A stretch of DNA of 64,000 nucleotides from Microglena sp. YARC. Taxonomy: Eukaryota; Chlorophyta; Chlorophyceae; Chlamydomonadales; Chlamydomonadaceae. The position numbers and the translations under genes are program-made. This document shows positions 49,373 through 59,863 of the stretch, piece after piece (position 1 is the stretch's first letter; each line of letters opens with the position of its first letter). The stretch is taken from NCBI GenBank assembly GCA_022414725.1, contig CM039462.1, positions 179,047,404 through 179,111,403 of the forward strand, in the 5' to 3' direction. A model generated the notes under the pieces. That model ran no database searches, was not told the DNA's origin, and worked only from the letters and a program-made list of their open reading frames with translations.

Positions 49373-50640
49373 TGCAGCAGCTTCCAGCTAATGTATCTAT
49401 GGCCAGCAGCAGCAATTGCATGATATGGCTTTACTATTAAGGGCGCCTGGAGGCGCGTCCCGAATGGAATGATTCGAATCTTTAATTCAATGTATTTTAA
49501 TTAAATCAATTGAATTGTATTTAATGTTGTGTTATTTTAATTCGATTTATTCCTTTCCATATAATTTAATTTACGTGATTTGAATGCATGAAATTGCTTT
49601 AAATTGTATCGATTCGAATAGGATTAAATTTGAAGGGCGCCTGGAGGCTATAAATCAATTGAATTCCAATGAATCGATTGATGATTTAGCATTGTTAACT
49701 ATAAAGTGACGAAAAAGAGAGTTTTTGAAGGGTTGTTGATTTTTAAGCAGTATTGAACGTTTCTGTAATGTAATGAAATGCATGTATGTTGATTGATGTT
49801 TTTTTAAGAATTTGATGAAAGAACAATGAGGCCAATCAGGTGTCTGGTTGATTTTACGGAATTTGTACAAGGTATTGCATGTTTCGGCCCAGCCCAGACG
49901 TAAACGGTCCCGTCCTCCTGAACGGTTTTTTGGCCAGCGGCAGGTGGCGTGGCTTGCCCCTGCCCCCGCCACAGCCCCCTCCCGGTGGCCCCCGGCCCCG
50001 GCCCCGCCCCTGCCCCTGCCCCCGACCCTGCCCCACGCAAGACCCTGAGGTGGGGTCCGAGGGCTAATTATAGCTGAGTGCCCTAGGGGATTGTTTAGTC
50101 CATTGTGATGCTTACATGTTTCGCCCCCAATTTTTGACGACAATTCTGCTCCCAAACCTATGTATGCGCACATGTTTAAGTGGTTCAAAGTTGAAATGTT
50201 AGCTTAAAACACCCTTAAATCAAATTGTTGACCGTTAATTGTACTTATGTGGCCCAACCTGAGCTCCTTTTCGTGAATTTCGATGCTCACATGTGCTCTG
50301 GTCAGAATTTGTCCGGCATAAATAAGTCTTATAATTCATCAAAAATATAGAATGTTCAACTTTTTTGATGTTTTTCATAAAACCTGAAAAATTGGTTTGT
50401 AACACACGGACGGACGAACGGACATTTTAATGGGGCTAATCCCTCAAACAAAGAATCTGGAGATATTTTTTATTCGGGTACTACTGCGCATGGCTGGGGG
50501 TTAGCAGCTACCAGTAGTGGCAGCGGCGTTGCAGGCGCAAAGAGCTGAGAAGGACCGCATGCACCGTAAAGAGACTGTGACAGGCTGATTTGCTTCAGCT
50601 ATGGTGGTCCAATAAACCAGCTCCAACTCAGGGTGCAAAC
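49373..50640. other. AT-rich spacer, no gene recognised
   Basis: GGGCGCCTGGAGG occurs at 49441 and 49635 as direct repeats around AATT-rich sequence. A short GC-rich CCCCTGCC tract lies at 49950-50040. No exon or family member was identified. Confidence 0.4.
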
Positions 50641-51154
50641 CTCACCTTTGTCAACAACAAGGTGCTGGTGCATTGGCCCGTTTCCAAGAAGAATGACGCG
50701 AACATGAGGCAAGTGGGAGGGTGGTTGGGGTGGTGTGGCTGGTAGATGTGTGTGGGGGGTGGGTGGGTGGGTGGGGTGTGTGTGTGGGGGGGGAAGTTCG
50801 GTTTACTGTCGGGCGAAAATCGGTCTAACCTATAATTGGTTTCATCTCTCTGTGCTGGATTACCCCTTCCGAAGCGGAAGTCGGTGAGCAGCCCAATGTT
50901 GGCTGGAAAATCATGTAACAATATAATGCAATCCAAGAGCGCGGCCCAGAGCAAATGTAAGAATGGGGAAACAGGGGAAGGAGCCAAGGGGGTAGGCTGG
51001 TGATTGAGATTCCTATAGGGAGGGCGTGTGTGGAGGAGGCATCAACGAAGAAGGTGGCGTTGCCCAGGGAGCCTCGAGACTGCAGCATTAAAAAAAGCGC
51101 AAGTATGCGTGGCTTCGAGGAATCAATGAGGAGACAAAAACTGGCCTCCCCACC

Positions 51155-51232
51155 AGGGTTCGAGCCAAGGTCGACCGCGTGAGAGGCGTCAATGCTAGGC
51201 TACTACACCATGAAGAGAAAGTCGGACTCGAG
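51155..51232 (-). other. tRNA-Glu-like pseudo-tRNA or SINE head
   Basis: On the minus strand TGGTGTAGTAGCC (A box), CGCCTCTCACGCGG (anticodon arm of a CTC tRNA-Glu) and GGCTCGAACCC (B box) appear in order. The acceptor stem does not pair and the T stem is disrupted, so a functional tRNA is unlikely. Confidence 0.45.
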
Positions 51233-51699
51233 AAACCACCCACCGTCTTCCGGCACAGCCCCTTATAATCTTTCTTTCTCCCTTTGAGTGCATTCTCGGG
51301 AGGGAGGAGGAGCCCAATACCGGATATCTGGCTGGAGTGATTACCTAAGGATTTCTGGATGGCTGCCTTTGGACCTGGCCGGTGACGATATCCTTTGGTG
51401 GACATTGCAGCGCTGTGGATACTAAAGTTTGTAGAGCCTTTCTAGCAAGGCTGTGTGTTGGCTGCATATAGCCAACAGGTCTGCCCTGTCAATGGGGGTG
51501 GGTTCCTTTATCTTACATGTTTGTGCGTGCTTGCGGCGTCTTGTTGGCTTGTTTTTGTGGACTCTCTGCGTGTAGTTTGGATTCTCCCTTTACTCCTTGG
51601 GGTGTGTTTGGTTGTTCTCCTAGGCACTCTGTCCTTATTTGCAAGAAAGTGGTGCGGGGTTGTTTAGCGCTTTTTTCTGTTAGGGGCATTATCGCTGCA

Positions 51700-52815
51700 T
51701 ATTAAGGTGCTCATAGCGCGTGCCCTTGACTGGTCTTTTGCTCTTTTGGCTCAGCCCTCTTCTCTTGTGTTTGTTGGGCTTGGTGCTCTGGATGGCCTGC
51801 CTCAGCATCCCTCCCCTTCACGCTCCCCTTTCCGCTCTTCTTTACACCTCTAGTTTGTTTCCTTTTGGGGGACTTGACCTAGTTTGTTTTCAGGTTTGTG
51901 GGGGTGCCTTCAAAACCCCCGTGCTTCCGTGTTATAAAATTGGATGGTCGGCAGGCTGTGCTGCTGTCCAGTCTCGGCAGTGCTTTGCTGAGTTTATGTA
52001 ACGAACCCTCTCTCTCTCTCTCCCAACTGAGTTATAGAGACGGTTTCCCACTGAGTACTGGGCCAACTAGATGCTGATGACCGCGAGGCCTTAACTGGAT
52101 CTATGATCCAGTTCGAGCCCCGCTGCCGGAAGACGGCGGGTGCCCAGTCTGGAGGGCGGTATGGTCCAGACCCGGTGGTTACGGCTTCGGCCACCGGAGT
52201 TCGAGCCCCGCTGCCGGAAGACGGCGGGTGGTTTCTCGAGTCCGACTGTAGGGCGGTGTTGTTTCACTGCTAGGACATGAGCCCCTTGTAATCTTTGCGG
52301 GTGGCTGCCCTGGCGCTGTTCAGTATCGGCATTGATTTTTGCTAAGTATGTAACAATATCCTCTCGGGTGGTTTCTCGAGTCCGACATTAGGGCGGTGTT
52401 GTTTCACTGCTAGGACATGAGCCCCTTGTAATCTTTTTATGATCCAGTTCTAAAGTGGAATCTCGCTCACTAAGGTGGTTGGTGCTTCCGTGTTATAAAA
52501 TTGGATGGTCGGCAGGCTGTGCTGCTGTCCAGTCTCGGCAGAGATTTGCTGAGTTTATGTAACGAACCCTCTCTCTGTGGTTGGTGGGCTTGGTGTTCTG
52601 GATTGCTTACTTTTGCATCCCTCCCCTTTCCGCTCTCCTTTACGCCTCTCGTTTGTTTCCTTTTTTGGGACTTGGCCTAGTTTGTTTTCAGGTTTGTGGG
52701 GGTGCCTTCAAAACCCTCTTGCTTCCGTGTTATAAAATTGGATGGTCGGCAGGCTGTGCTGCTGTCCAGTCTCGGCAGTGATTTGCTAAGTTTATGTAAC
52801 GAACCCTCTCTCGGT
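51700..52815. repeat. Duplicated unknown dispersed repeat
   Basis: TTGGTGCTCTGGAT...TCCCCTTTCCGCTC...GGGGGTGCCTTCAAAACCC...AAATTGGATGGTCGGCAGGC...TTATGTAACGAACCCTCTC is present at 51770-52012 and 52580-52812, with the last part again at 52485-52572. GAGTTCGAGCCCCGCTGCCG (B-box-like) occurs twice at 52110-52230. The pattern suggests retroposed copies, but the family is unknown. Confidence 0.55.
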
Positions 52816-52833
52816 TTAAATAATAGGGTTCCC

Positions 52834-53110
52834 AGCAGGGTTGTTCAGGAGGACCCCCCAGCTCTGCGTCCTGAGACGCAACCAACTTTACAGCCTGCAT
52901 CCTGACACGCAACCAATTCCATAGCCTGCGTCCTGAGAGACGCAACCGACCCGCAACCGATCCAAAGCCCCCGCGACGCAACCAACCAACTGAAGCTGCG
53001 TCTGAGAGTCTGCGACGCGATGGAACCTCCCCACGTTGCCTCTCAGGACGCAACGGACCCTTCGACGTTGCATTTGGGACGCAGGACGCAGCGTCCTGAA
53101 CAACCCTGCT
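52834..53110. mobile_element. TIR element rich in GACGCAACC
   Basis: The perfect 17-bp ends AGCAGGGTTGTTCAGGA and TCCTGAACAACCCTGCT enclose repeated GACGCAACC/GCGTCCTGAG units. There is no coding frame. A diverged relative lies at 7800-8000. Confidence 0.65.
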
Positions 53111-53564
53111 TGGAAATGGCCGACAGTGAGCAGTCCAGAGTTGTCTGAAGAACCATGTAACAATAATAATATGGAATTAGTGATGCCAATGAGGCTTGCT
53201 TGCTACAATATTGACTTTCTTTGTATGAGGATATGTTGGAAGACCCCTCCCGGATGTTGTGGAGCGGGCTTGTCTTCGATGACAATGTATTGAAATGTAA
53301 TCCATTTGTATAAATAGCCTAGTTGGCCCACCATAGTCAGTATTTGTATTTTTAGCTAAAAGCATCAGCCTCTAGGCAGCCCCCCTGACTGGCTACAGGC
53401 ATATAGAGAATTAGAGACAGAAGATAGACAGCTAATCAGCCATCTTTGTTTTTACAAGGAGGATTTTCGCCTCAAAGTGTGGGTCTCCGTGCTAGCCCTA
53501 GACCTAAGGATATCATGGTAACACTTGTATACAAACAGCTTCGCATCCCTAGTGTTAACAGACA

Positions 53565-53705
53565 CGAACTAGCACGAACTCAGGGCCCCCGTTTGTTAAA
53601 CGATTGTTTAGTGCTCAGTTCATCAGTTCCTTTTCTTTTTAAGCCCTTCCTGTACGGTTGGGCAAGTCCCTTAAGCCTATTTGGCCTACCCCTGGACTGT
53701 AACAT
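53565..53705 (+). mobile_element. Dispersed element E, copy
   Basis: It runs from TAGCACGAACTCAGGGCCCC through ACGGTTGGGCAAGTCCCTTA to GGCCTACCCCTGGACTGTAA. The flanking AAACAGCTTCGCATCCCTAG (53534 and 53716) is duplicated on both sides. Confidence 0.65.
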
Positions 53706-54036
53706 ACATACATACAAACAGCTTCGCATCCCTAGTGTTAACAGACACGAGCTTAGTTTCTATGTGTTATGAAAGGAATCTCACCCAAGGAGGCGGATCT
53801 CCCGACACAAACCAGCGACACCAAGGATTCAGTTCGAATGATGGTGCCACTCTACAAAAGAGCAGGCGCACTTTGGGTCGGCGGGAAATACTGACCCACG
53901 ACCAAACCAAGGGGCATCTCTACCCCTATTCTTTCTCTTCCAAAATCACGGCAGACAAGCTCCCTAGTGGCCAATTACATCACTCCACTCCACAGCCAAA
54001 CACTCCATAATTTCAAATGCATTTTCAAAATCATAA

Positions 54037-54191
54037 TAGAGCCGAAAATGCATTCAAATGCATTTCAAATTCATATTATATGCAAATTCAAATTATATGC
54101 AAATTCATATTATATGCAAATTCATATTATATGCAAATTCATATTATATGCAAATTCATATTATATGCATTCAAATGCATTTTCGGCTCTA
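54037..54191. mobile_element. Hairpin element with 26-bp perfect inverted ends and 17-bp core repeats
   Basis: TAGAGCCGAAAATGCATTCA and its exact inverse bound about 100 bp of five TTCATATTATATGCAAA repeats. Confidence 0.7.
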
Positions 54192-54373
54192 ATACGGGTT
54201 AGGGGTAAACCCTAAGCCCTAACGGTGAGAGAGAGAGACACGGCGGGGTTAAAACAGACTTTTGCGAAACCTGCGGTTATGCGTAACACTAGGGAGGACA
54301 GTAGATGCCCTATCAGGCGGTACAATCTTCAATTAACCCTCTTGAACTAGTCTGGACCTAAACAAGTCTTTAC

Positions 54374-54544
54374 AGCGATTCAGGAGATGAACTGGACAAA
54401 ACGTTTCCGCGAGAACTAGTACTTCATACTGGAAATCGAGAATTTTTGCCTAAAAATCCGAGAATTCTCGACAATTTGGCTTGGGATTCTCGACAATTCT
54501 TGACCAAGTACGTAACGTTTGTCCAGTTCATCCCCTGAATTGCT
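54374..54544. mobile_element. Palindrome-ended MITE, family M, copy 2
   Basis: AGCGATTCAGGAGATGAACT and the inverse (GTTCATCCCCTGAATTGCT) bound a core with TCGACAATT and GAGAATT motifs. The left end has two changes from the consensus. Confidence 0.8.
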
Positions 54545-54689
54545 GTAAGCTCTATAACCCACTTAGCATGCTCTCTGGTCCCCGTGGGTATCGCACGGGG
54601 GGACTTGGAACTGAAAGACGGTGAGCAGCCCAGAGTTGGCTGAAAAGCCATGTTACTATCTAATCAAATCTTCGATTCTCCCTACGGTC

Positions 54690-54820
54690 ACTTAGCGTTG
54701 CAGGTCGTTGTCAACCGCAATGGTAGCTTGTCCAGTCATGGTGGTAGACCGTTCTCTGTGCCCGCATACGACGGGTTCCCTTTACACCACGCCCCACCAG
54801 GCGTTATCATTACCTTTCCA
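54690..54820 (+). mobile_element. tRNA-derived SINE, body (copy 4)
   Basis: GCAGGTCGTTGTCAACCGCA, GTACGACGGGTTCCC-like and CACGCCCCACCAGGCGTTAT match the SINE body. The head is not clear. Confidence 0.55.
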
Positions 54821-54929
54821 GTCAAATCCTTCATCTAAACTGATGCCTGCCCGTCAAAGCCATCAAAATTTGCACTTAGGTGCAATGCCTTTCTCATCAA
54901 TTGTAACGCCAAACACTCTCAATGCAATG

Positions 54930-55010
54930 CTTTAGTCCCGAGTGGTGTACGGGTTTAAATGGACACCTCAACCGGAGGAGTCCCCGGTTCGAATCCGCAC
55001 TCCGACATGT
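54930..55010 (+). other. tRNA-like head with perfect B box
   Basis: GTCCCGAGTGGTGTACGGG (A-box-like) and CCCCGGTTCGAATCCGC (perfect B box) are 50 bp apart with a Leu/Ser-like variable region. The acceptor stem is not closed, so a SINE head is more likely than a tRNA gene. Confidence 0.4.
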
Positions 55011-55292
55011 GCACTAGAAATCCTTGGTTTCCGTGGTTCTCGCACGGAAGGTAACTGTTCGATGCAATGTGCAGACGGTTAGACGCCAGACCTGACGTAT
55101 AGAACCTTGTAAAAATTATAATGATGTAGTCTCAGGGCTTTTGGGCGGAAGCCCCCAGAGTCACCCTGTTGTCTCTTTGTCGGCACGGTAGCCCTAGATC
55201 CAACTGGCCCTGTCGTACACCCTGGCCTTGGCCAGTTGCACTCGATTCCAGTGCCACTCGTAGCTCCGATAGCTAACACTCTCCGCTTCTCT

Positions 55293-55470
55293 ATTTGGCT
55301 ACCAGCAGCAGCTTCTAGGCAGCTCCCTGAGACTGCCACTGGGCCAAACCCAAAAATTCCAGGAGCACTGGAAAGCTGCCGATACCAGCTTCCGGGTGCA
55401 CTAGGTCGCTGAAGGTTCCATGATGAGAGAGCCCGTCGAGCTGCCTATAAGCTACTGTTCGTTGCTGAAA
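55293..55470. mobile_element. MITE-like element, family C
   Basis: GCAGCAGCTTCTAGGCAGCT and the inverse GAGCTGCCTATAAGCTACTG mark the ends. Confidence 0.6.
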
Positions 55471-56189
55471 AGAAAAAAAGCTATGTGTGGTTTTGTATGA
55501 ACTGTTGAAAGGCCCTGCTTAATAAAGCAACAAGAGCTGACCAATCACTTAGTCAGTCTGGATCATGTTGAAATGCCCAGTCCAATCAAGTAAACAGAGA
55601 TGCCTTGATGCCTTGCCAGCCTGGACGTTTCAAAAAAATGGTAAACCTTAAACCATGATCATTTCTCGTGGAACCAAAATTGACAGAGGCAGCTGTGATG
55701 ATAGTTGTCCCTTTGGACACAAAAAATGCTCCCTGCCAGTACTGCTAGTGCCATGCATTAAAATCGCGGGACAGCAAGGACCATGAGCATGCGGCACTAC
55801 CAGTCCGGATGTGGGGGTGAGAGAGTGGGAGGGGGGGGGACTGACATTTTTCTTTTTTTCACTGCCAAAGACAGCGAGCGGCCAAATAGCTGGCTGGAGC
55901 TATGTAACCAAGTTCAAGTTCAAGCTGTATTGCACGCCAAAGAAGGCAGTAGTGGGGAGCATGCGTGACACTCAAAACCACACATCTACACAGTCACACA
56001 CACCTACCCAGCCATACACACCTACACAGGCCCCCACACACCCACACATACCAAGGTGTACAGACACACTCACCACCAAAATAGGCCTTAGCAAACATGC
56101 TTGTGGCATGATGGTGTAGCCACAATACATGCAGCATTGTTCAAAGAGAGCCCTATCAACACCAATAATTGCCCCCAACTACACCCAAC

Positions 56190-56545
56190 TATCTCAGCAG
56201 TTCTGGGCAGCTGATTATGTCAGCTTCAAGGTGCACTAGGTTGTGCTAGCCTTGGATGAACAGCCAGCCAGGGGAGCTGCCTAGGAGCTTCTGCACGTAG
56301 CTGAAAAGAAAAGCTATGAGCTACACCTACACATGGGTAGCTGAGAAGAAAAGCTATGAGCTACACCTACACATGGGTAGCTGAGAAGAAAAGCTATGGG
56401 CTGCACCTACCCATGGGTAGCTGAGAAGAAAAGCTATGAGCTACACCTACACATGGGTAGCTGAGAAGAAAAGCTATGAGCTACACCTACAGATGGGTAG
56501 CTGAGAAGAAAAGCTATGGGCTGCACCTACACATGGGGTTGGAAA
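56190..56545. repeat. Family C MITE whose end is expanded into a 40-bp array
   Basis: A short family C copy (56190-56310) ends GTAGCTGAAAAGAAAAGC. TAGCTGAGAAGAAAAGCTAT plus GAGCTACACCTACACATGGG then repeats six times at an exact 40-bp step. Confidence 0.75.
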
Positions 56546-57379
56546 GGTGCAGCCCCAAGGTTTGCTTGAGGCACAGTACAGGGTGAACCCCAATTTAAGG
56601 TTCTACACCTAAACCCTGGGACAGGGTGGACCAAAATGTAAGGTTTCACCCCTAAACCCCATAGCAGGGTTGATCTTCGTGAAGATCTGAACAAGCATCC
56701 ACATGTGTTGTGATGGGGTTTAGGTTTAGGTTTGTAAACCCTACATCCACTTGTGTTGTGTTGAACTCTGCGCCAGTATCAAACAGATCCCCAAGGCACT
56801 ACAGACAGGGCTAGTCAGCACTACAAAATTGCCCTCAGAGCTAGGAGATAGTCAAAGCTATTGATGAATGGGGGGTTGTGATTCAACCCCTTTGAACCTG
56901 GGCCTTGACATGGCAAGACGGTGAGCAGCACAGAGTCGGCTGAAGAACCATGTAACAATTCAAATTCAAACTTGAACTTGAACAATCGGGACTCTACTCA
57001 TATGGTGGGGTCCATGGAAACGCACGATGACTGAACTGTGGCAGTACACCGTACATCAACCAGCCAGGAAGTGTGAGATCATGGCATGATTTCTGACCCT
57101 GAACATAGGCAGACATGCTGCATGTCAGCACATGCGGTACTGCAGCAGTACACACATCTAACCTTGTGCTGGAATCATATAACTCACTGTTCAGTCTCCA
57201 TGGCAGTACGTATAGAAGTAAAACTGTCCTGCCAAGTCTGAGAAGAAGGAGCACACTAACCGCAAGCAGGCACTACAACTATCTCACAAAGCTGCTGGAA
57301 GTACAAAATTACAAAATAAGATGTATCTGGCTCGGCCTTTCAACAGCCCAACTGCTGATTTTATTTAAGGGGGGGTACA

Positions 57380-57556
57380 TTTGGTAGCTTCCCTTCAGCC
57401 CCTTTAGCCAGCCTTTGGGCCAAGCCCCAAAGCTTTCAGCTGCGTTGGAATGCCTGTCATGTTGGCTTTTTGACACACAGTTTCGCCTCAGGTTTGGCCC
57501 AAGGGCAGGGAAAGGGAGCTGCCTAGAAGCTGCTATGGGTGTAAAAAAAAGAAACA
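57380..57556. mobile_element. MITE-like element, family C
   Basis: GGTAGCTTCCCTTCAGCCCC and AGGGAGCTGCCTAGAAGCTG mark the ends. The core contains two inverted GGGCCAAGCCCCAAAG/TTTGGCCCAAG blocks. Confidence 0.55.
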
Positions 57557-57606
57557 GCACCAACTACCCGCCGAGGATGTTTTGAAGGATAAGAAGCAGT
57601 CTTAAA

Positions 57607-57765
57607 GCAATTCAGGGGATGAACTGGACAAACGACTCGTACTTCGTCGAGAATTGTTGAGAATTCCAGGCCAAATTGTCGAGAATACGGATTTCCAGGC
57701 CAAAATTCTTGACCAAGTACGAGTTCTCGCGGAAACTGTTTGTCCAGTTCATCCCCTGAATTGCT
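57607..57765. mobile_element. Palindrome-ended MITE, family M, copy 3
   Basis: AGCAATTCAGGGGATGAACT and the exact inverse enclose a core with TCGAGAATT and TTCCAGGCCAAA. Confidence 0.8.
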
Positions 57766-57924
57766 ATTGAGTAGCACCGTGGTGCTCCTAGTAGCCATTG
57801 GGGTGCTACCAGCAGCTTGGGGGGCCCAAAAAGCAACCCCAACAGGCTCTACCGTAGCAATGACAAAACGCTGAGGTATTTAGTGCAGCACATATGCTGC
57901 AAGTAACACCTTCAAGAAAATCCT

Positions 57925-58745
57925 GTTAAACACTCTCTGCACTGCCACACACTGCACTTCCACACACTACCACATGCTCTCTGCACTGCCACACACTGCC
58001 GCATGCTTTCTGCACTGCCACACACTGCGCTTCCACACACTACCACAAGCTCTCTGCACTGCCACACACTGCCGCATGCTCTCTGCCATGCCACACACTC
58101 TCTGCACTGTCCCTGCACAGCCAAAATTGGGAGCCATGCATTCAAATCGGTGCTTGAAAAATCGGAACACCGAAGAAACAACGCTGTTTCGGTTTGCCAT
58201 TTTCCACATTACATAACTTCTCTGTATTCCACTGCATCCAGCTTTGTTCCAACTTGCTGTTTGCCACAACATACAATTTCACAGTGTTCTGATTTACTGT
58301 AGTCCACTGTATTCCACTGCGTTCCAATATGCTGTTTTCCACTGTATGTAATTCCACAGAGTTCCAATCGACTGTATTCAACTTTGTTCCAATTTGCTGT
58401 TTGCCACTGCATTTTATGCAACAGATTTCTAGTTGACTGTTTTTCTAAGTAGTTAACATCCATTTACTGCATTTGACTGTATTCCTCTGTATTCATTGCT
58501 GTCCTCAGACGTACTGTACTGCTGTCCTCTGATGTACTGCATTCATCTGCATTCATTGCTGTCCTTGGAAGTACTGTACTGCTGTTCTCCGATGCACTGT
58601 ATTCCTCTGTACTCAACGCTGTCCTCGGAAGTACTGTACTGCTGTTCTCCGATGTACTGTATTCCTCTGTACTTTATGCTTTCCTGGAATTTAGTTGTTT
58701 CCACTGTACTTACCTGTATTCCTCTGTATTCGACTTCAATCTAGA
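57925..58745. repeat. Two short-period arrays (CTGCCACACACTGC and TACTGTACTGCTGTCCTC)
   Basis: CTCTGCACTGCCACACACTG repeats at 57931-58110. From 58490, GTACTGTACTGCTGTCCTCT and TGTATTCCTCTGTACTCA repeat at about 60 bp. Confidence 0.75.
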
Positions 58746-58854
58746 GTGTGTAACAGCATGTCATTCCAGCTCCGTTCATGTGCAATCGACTGCCTTGTGT
58801 GAACATCATGGAGATTATGCAACATCACTCCTATCCAAGGTAGGTAGCTTCTGT

Positions 58855-59500
58855 GCAACTTCCTCAGTCATGTACACATCATGGAGGTCATGCAAGAAGA
58901 TGGTCACTTGACAGGTGTCCAAGGCAGGCAGGCAGGCAGCTTCTGAGTAGCTTCCTCAGTCATGTGCACTCAACTGGGTTATGTGCACATCATGGAGATC
59001 ATGCAACAGGGAGATCACTCCTGTCCAAGACAGGCAGCTTCTCATCAGCTTCCTCAGCCATGAGCACTCAACTGGGTCATGTGCACATCATGGAGGTCAT
59101 GCAACAGGGAGATCACTCCTGTCCAAGACAGGCAGCTTCTCATCAGCTTCCTCAGCTATGAGCACTCAACTGGGTCATGTGCACATTATGGAGGTCATGC
59201 AACAGGGAGATCACTCCTGTCCAAGACAGGCAGCTTCTCATCAGCTTCCTCAGCCATGAGCACTCAACTGGGACATGTGCACATCATGGAGATCATGCAA
59301 CAGGGAGGTCACTCCTGTCCAAGACAAGCAGCTTCTGGGCAGCTTCCTCAGTCATGTACACATCATGGGGATCATGCAAGAAGGCGATTACTTAACAGAT
59401 GTCCAAGGCAGGCAGGCAGGCAGGCAGGCAGCTTCCGAGCAGCTTCCTCAGTTATGTGCACTCAACTGGTTCACACAACAGGGCCCCACTTAACAGCTGA
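58855..59500. repeat. 98-bp tandem array downstream of the kinase gene
   Basis: CATGTGCACATCATGGAGGT, CAACAGGGAGATCACTCCTG, AGGCAGCTTCTCATCAGCTT and GAGCACTCAACTGGGTCATG repeat with a 98-bp step (58981, 59079, 59177, 59275). The GGCAGCTTCT.A.CAGCTTCCTCA block also occurs in the kinase 3' end. Confidence 0.85.
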
Positions 59501-59638
59501 TCAAGGCAGGCAGACAGCTTCTGAGCAGCTTCCTCATGCCGCATGTGACACGTCACTCAACAATTGCCCTAAAGTGGGAAGCTTCTTAAGCCACGGGTGG
59601 TTAAGCGCCTGGGCCACAGGCAGCTTCTGAGCAGCTTC

Positions 59639-59863
59639 TCATGCTGCATGAGATACGTCACTCAACGATTGCCCCGATCTGGGAAGCTTCTTCAGCCACG
59701 GGTGGTTCAGCGCCTGGTCCACTGTCAATCGCCCACCCTCCTCCCGGGTCAAGCAGCCCTGAATGAAATCAAGGCCCTCGGGGCTCATCTCCAACCATGG
59801 CCCGTAGTCATACTCGATTGGGCCGAAGCAAACCGCGTTCATCACATCGTCTAGTTTGGAGGC
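59639..59863 (-). CDS. Kinase terminal exon: subdomains X and XI
   Basis: CACACCAG|GCCTCC opens in phase 0. It encodes ASKLDDVMNAVCFGPIEYDY, MSPEGLDFIQ and LTVDQALNHPWL, and stops TGA at 59641-59639. Confidence 0.82.
   Translation of the reverse strand, partial: ASKLDDVMNAVCFGPIEYDYGPWLEMSPEGLDFIQGCLTREEGGRLTVDQALNHPWLKKLPRSGQSLSDVSHAA

Noticed and set aside
51155..51232. Functional tRNA-Glu gene
   Set aside because: The acceptor stem does not pair and the T stem is broken, so it is treated as a pseudo-tRNA or SINE head.
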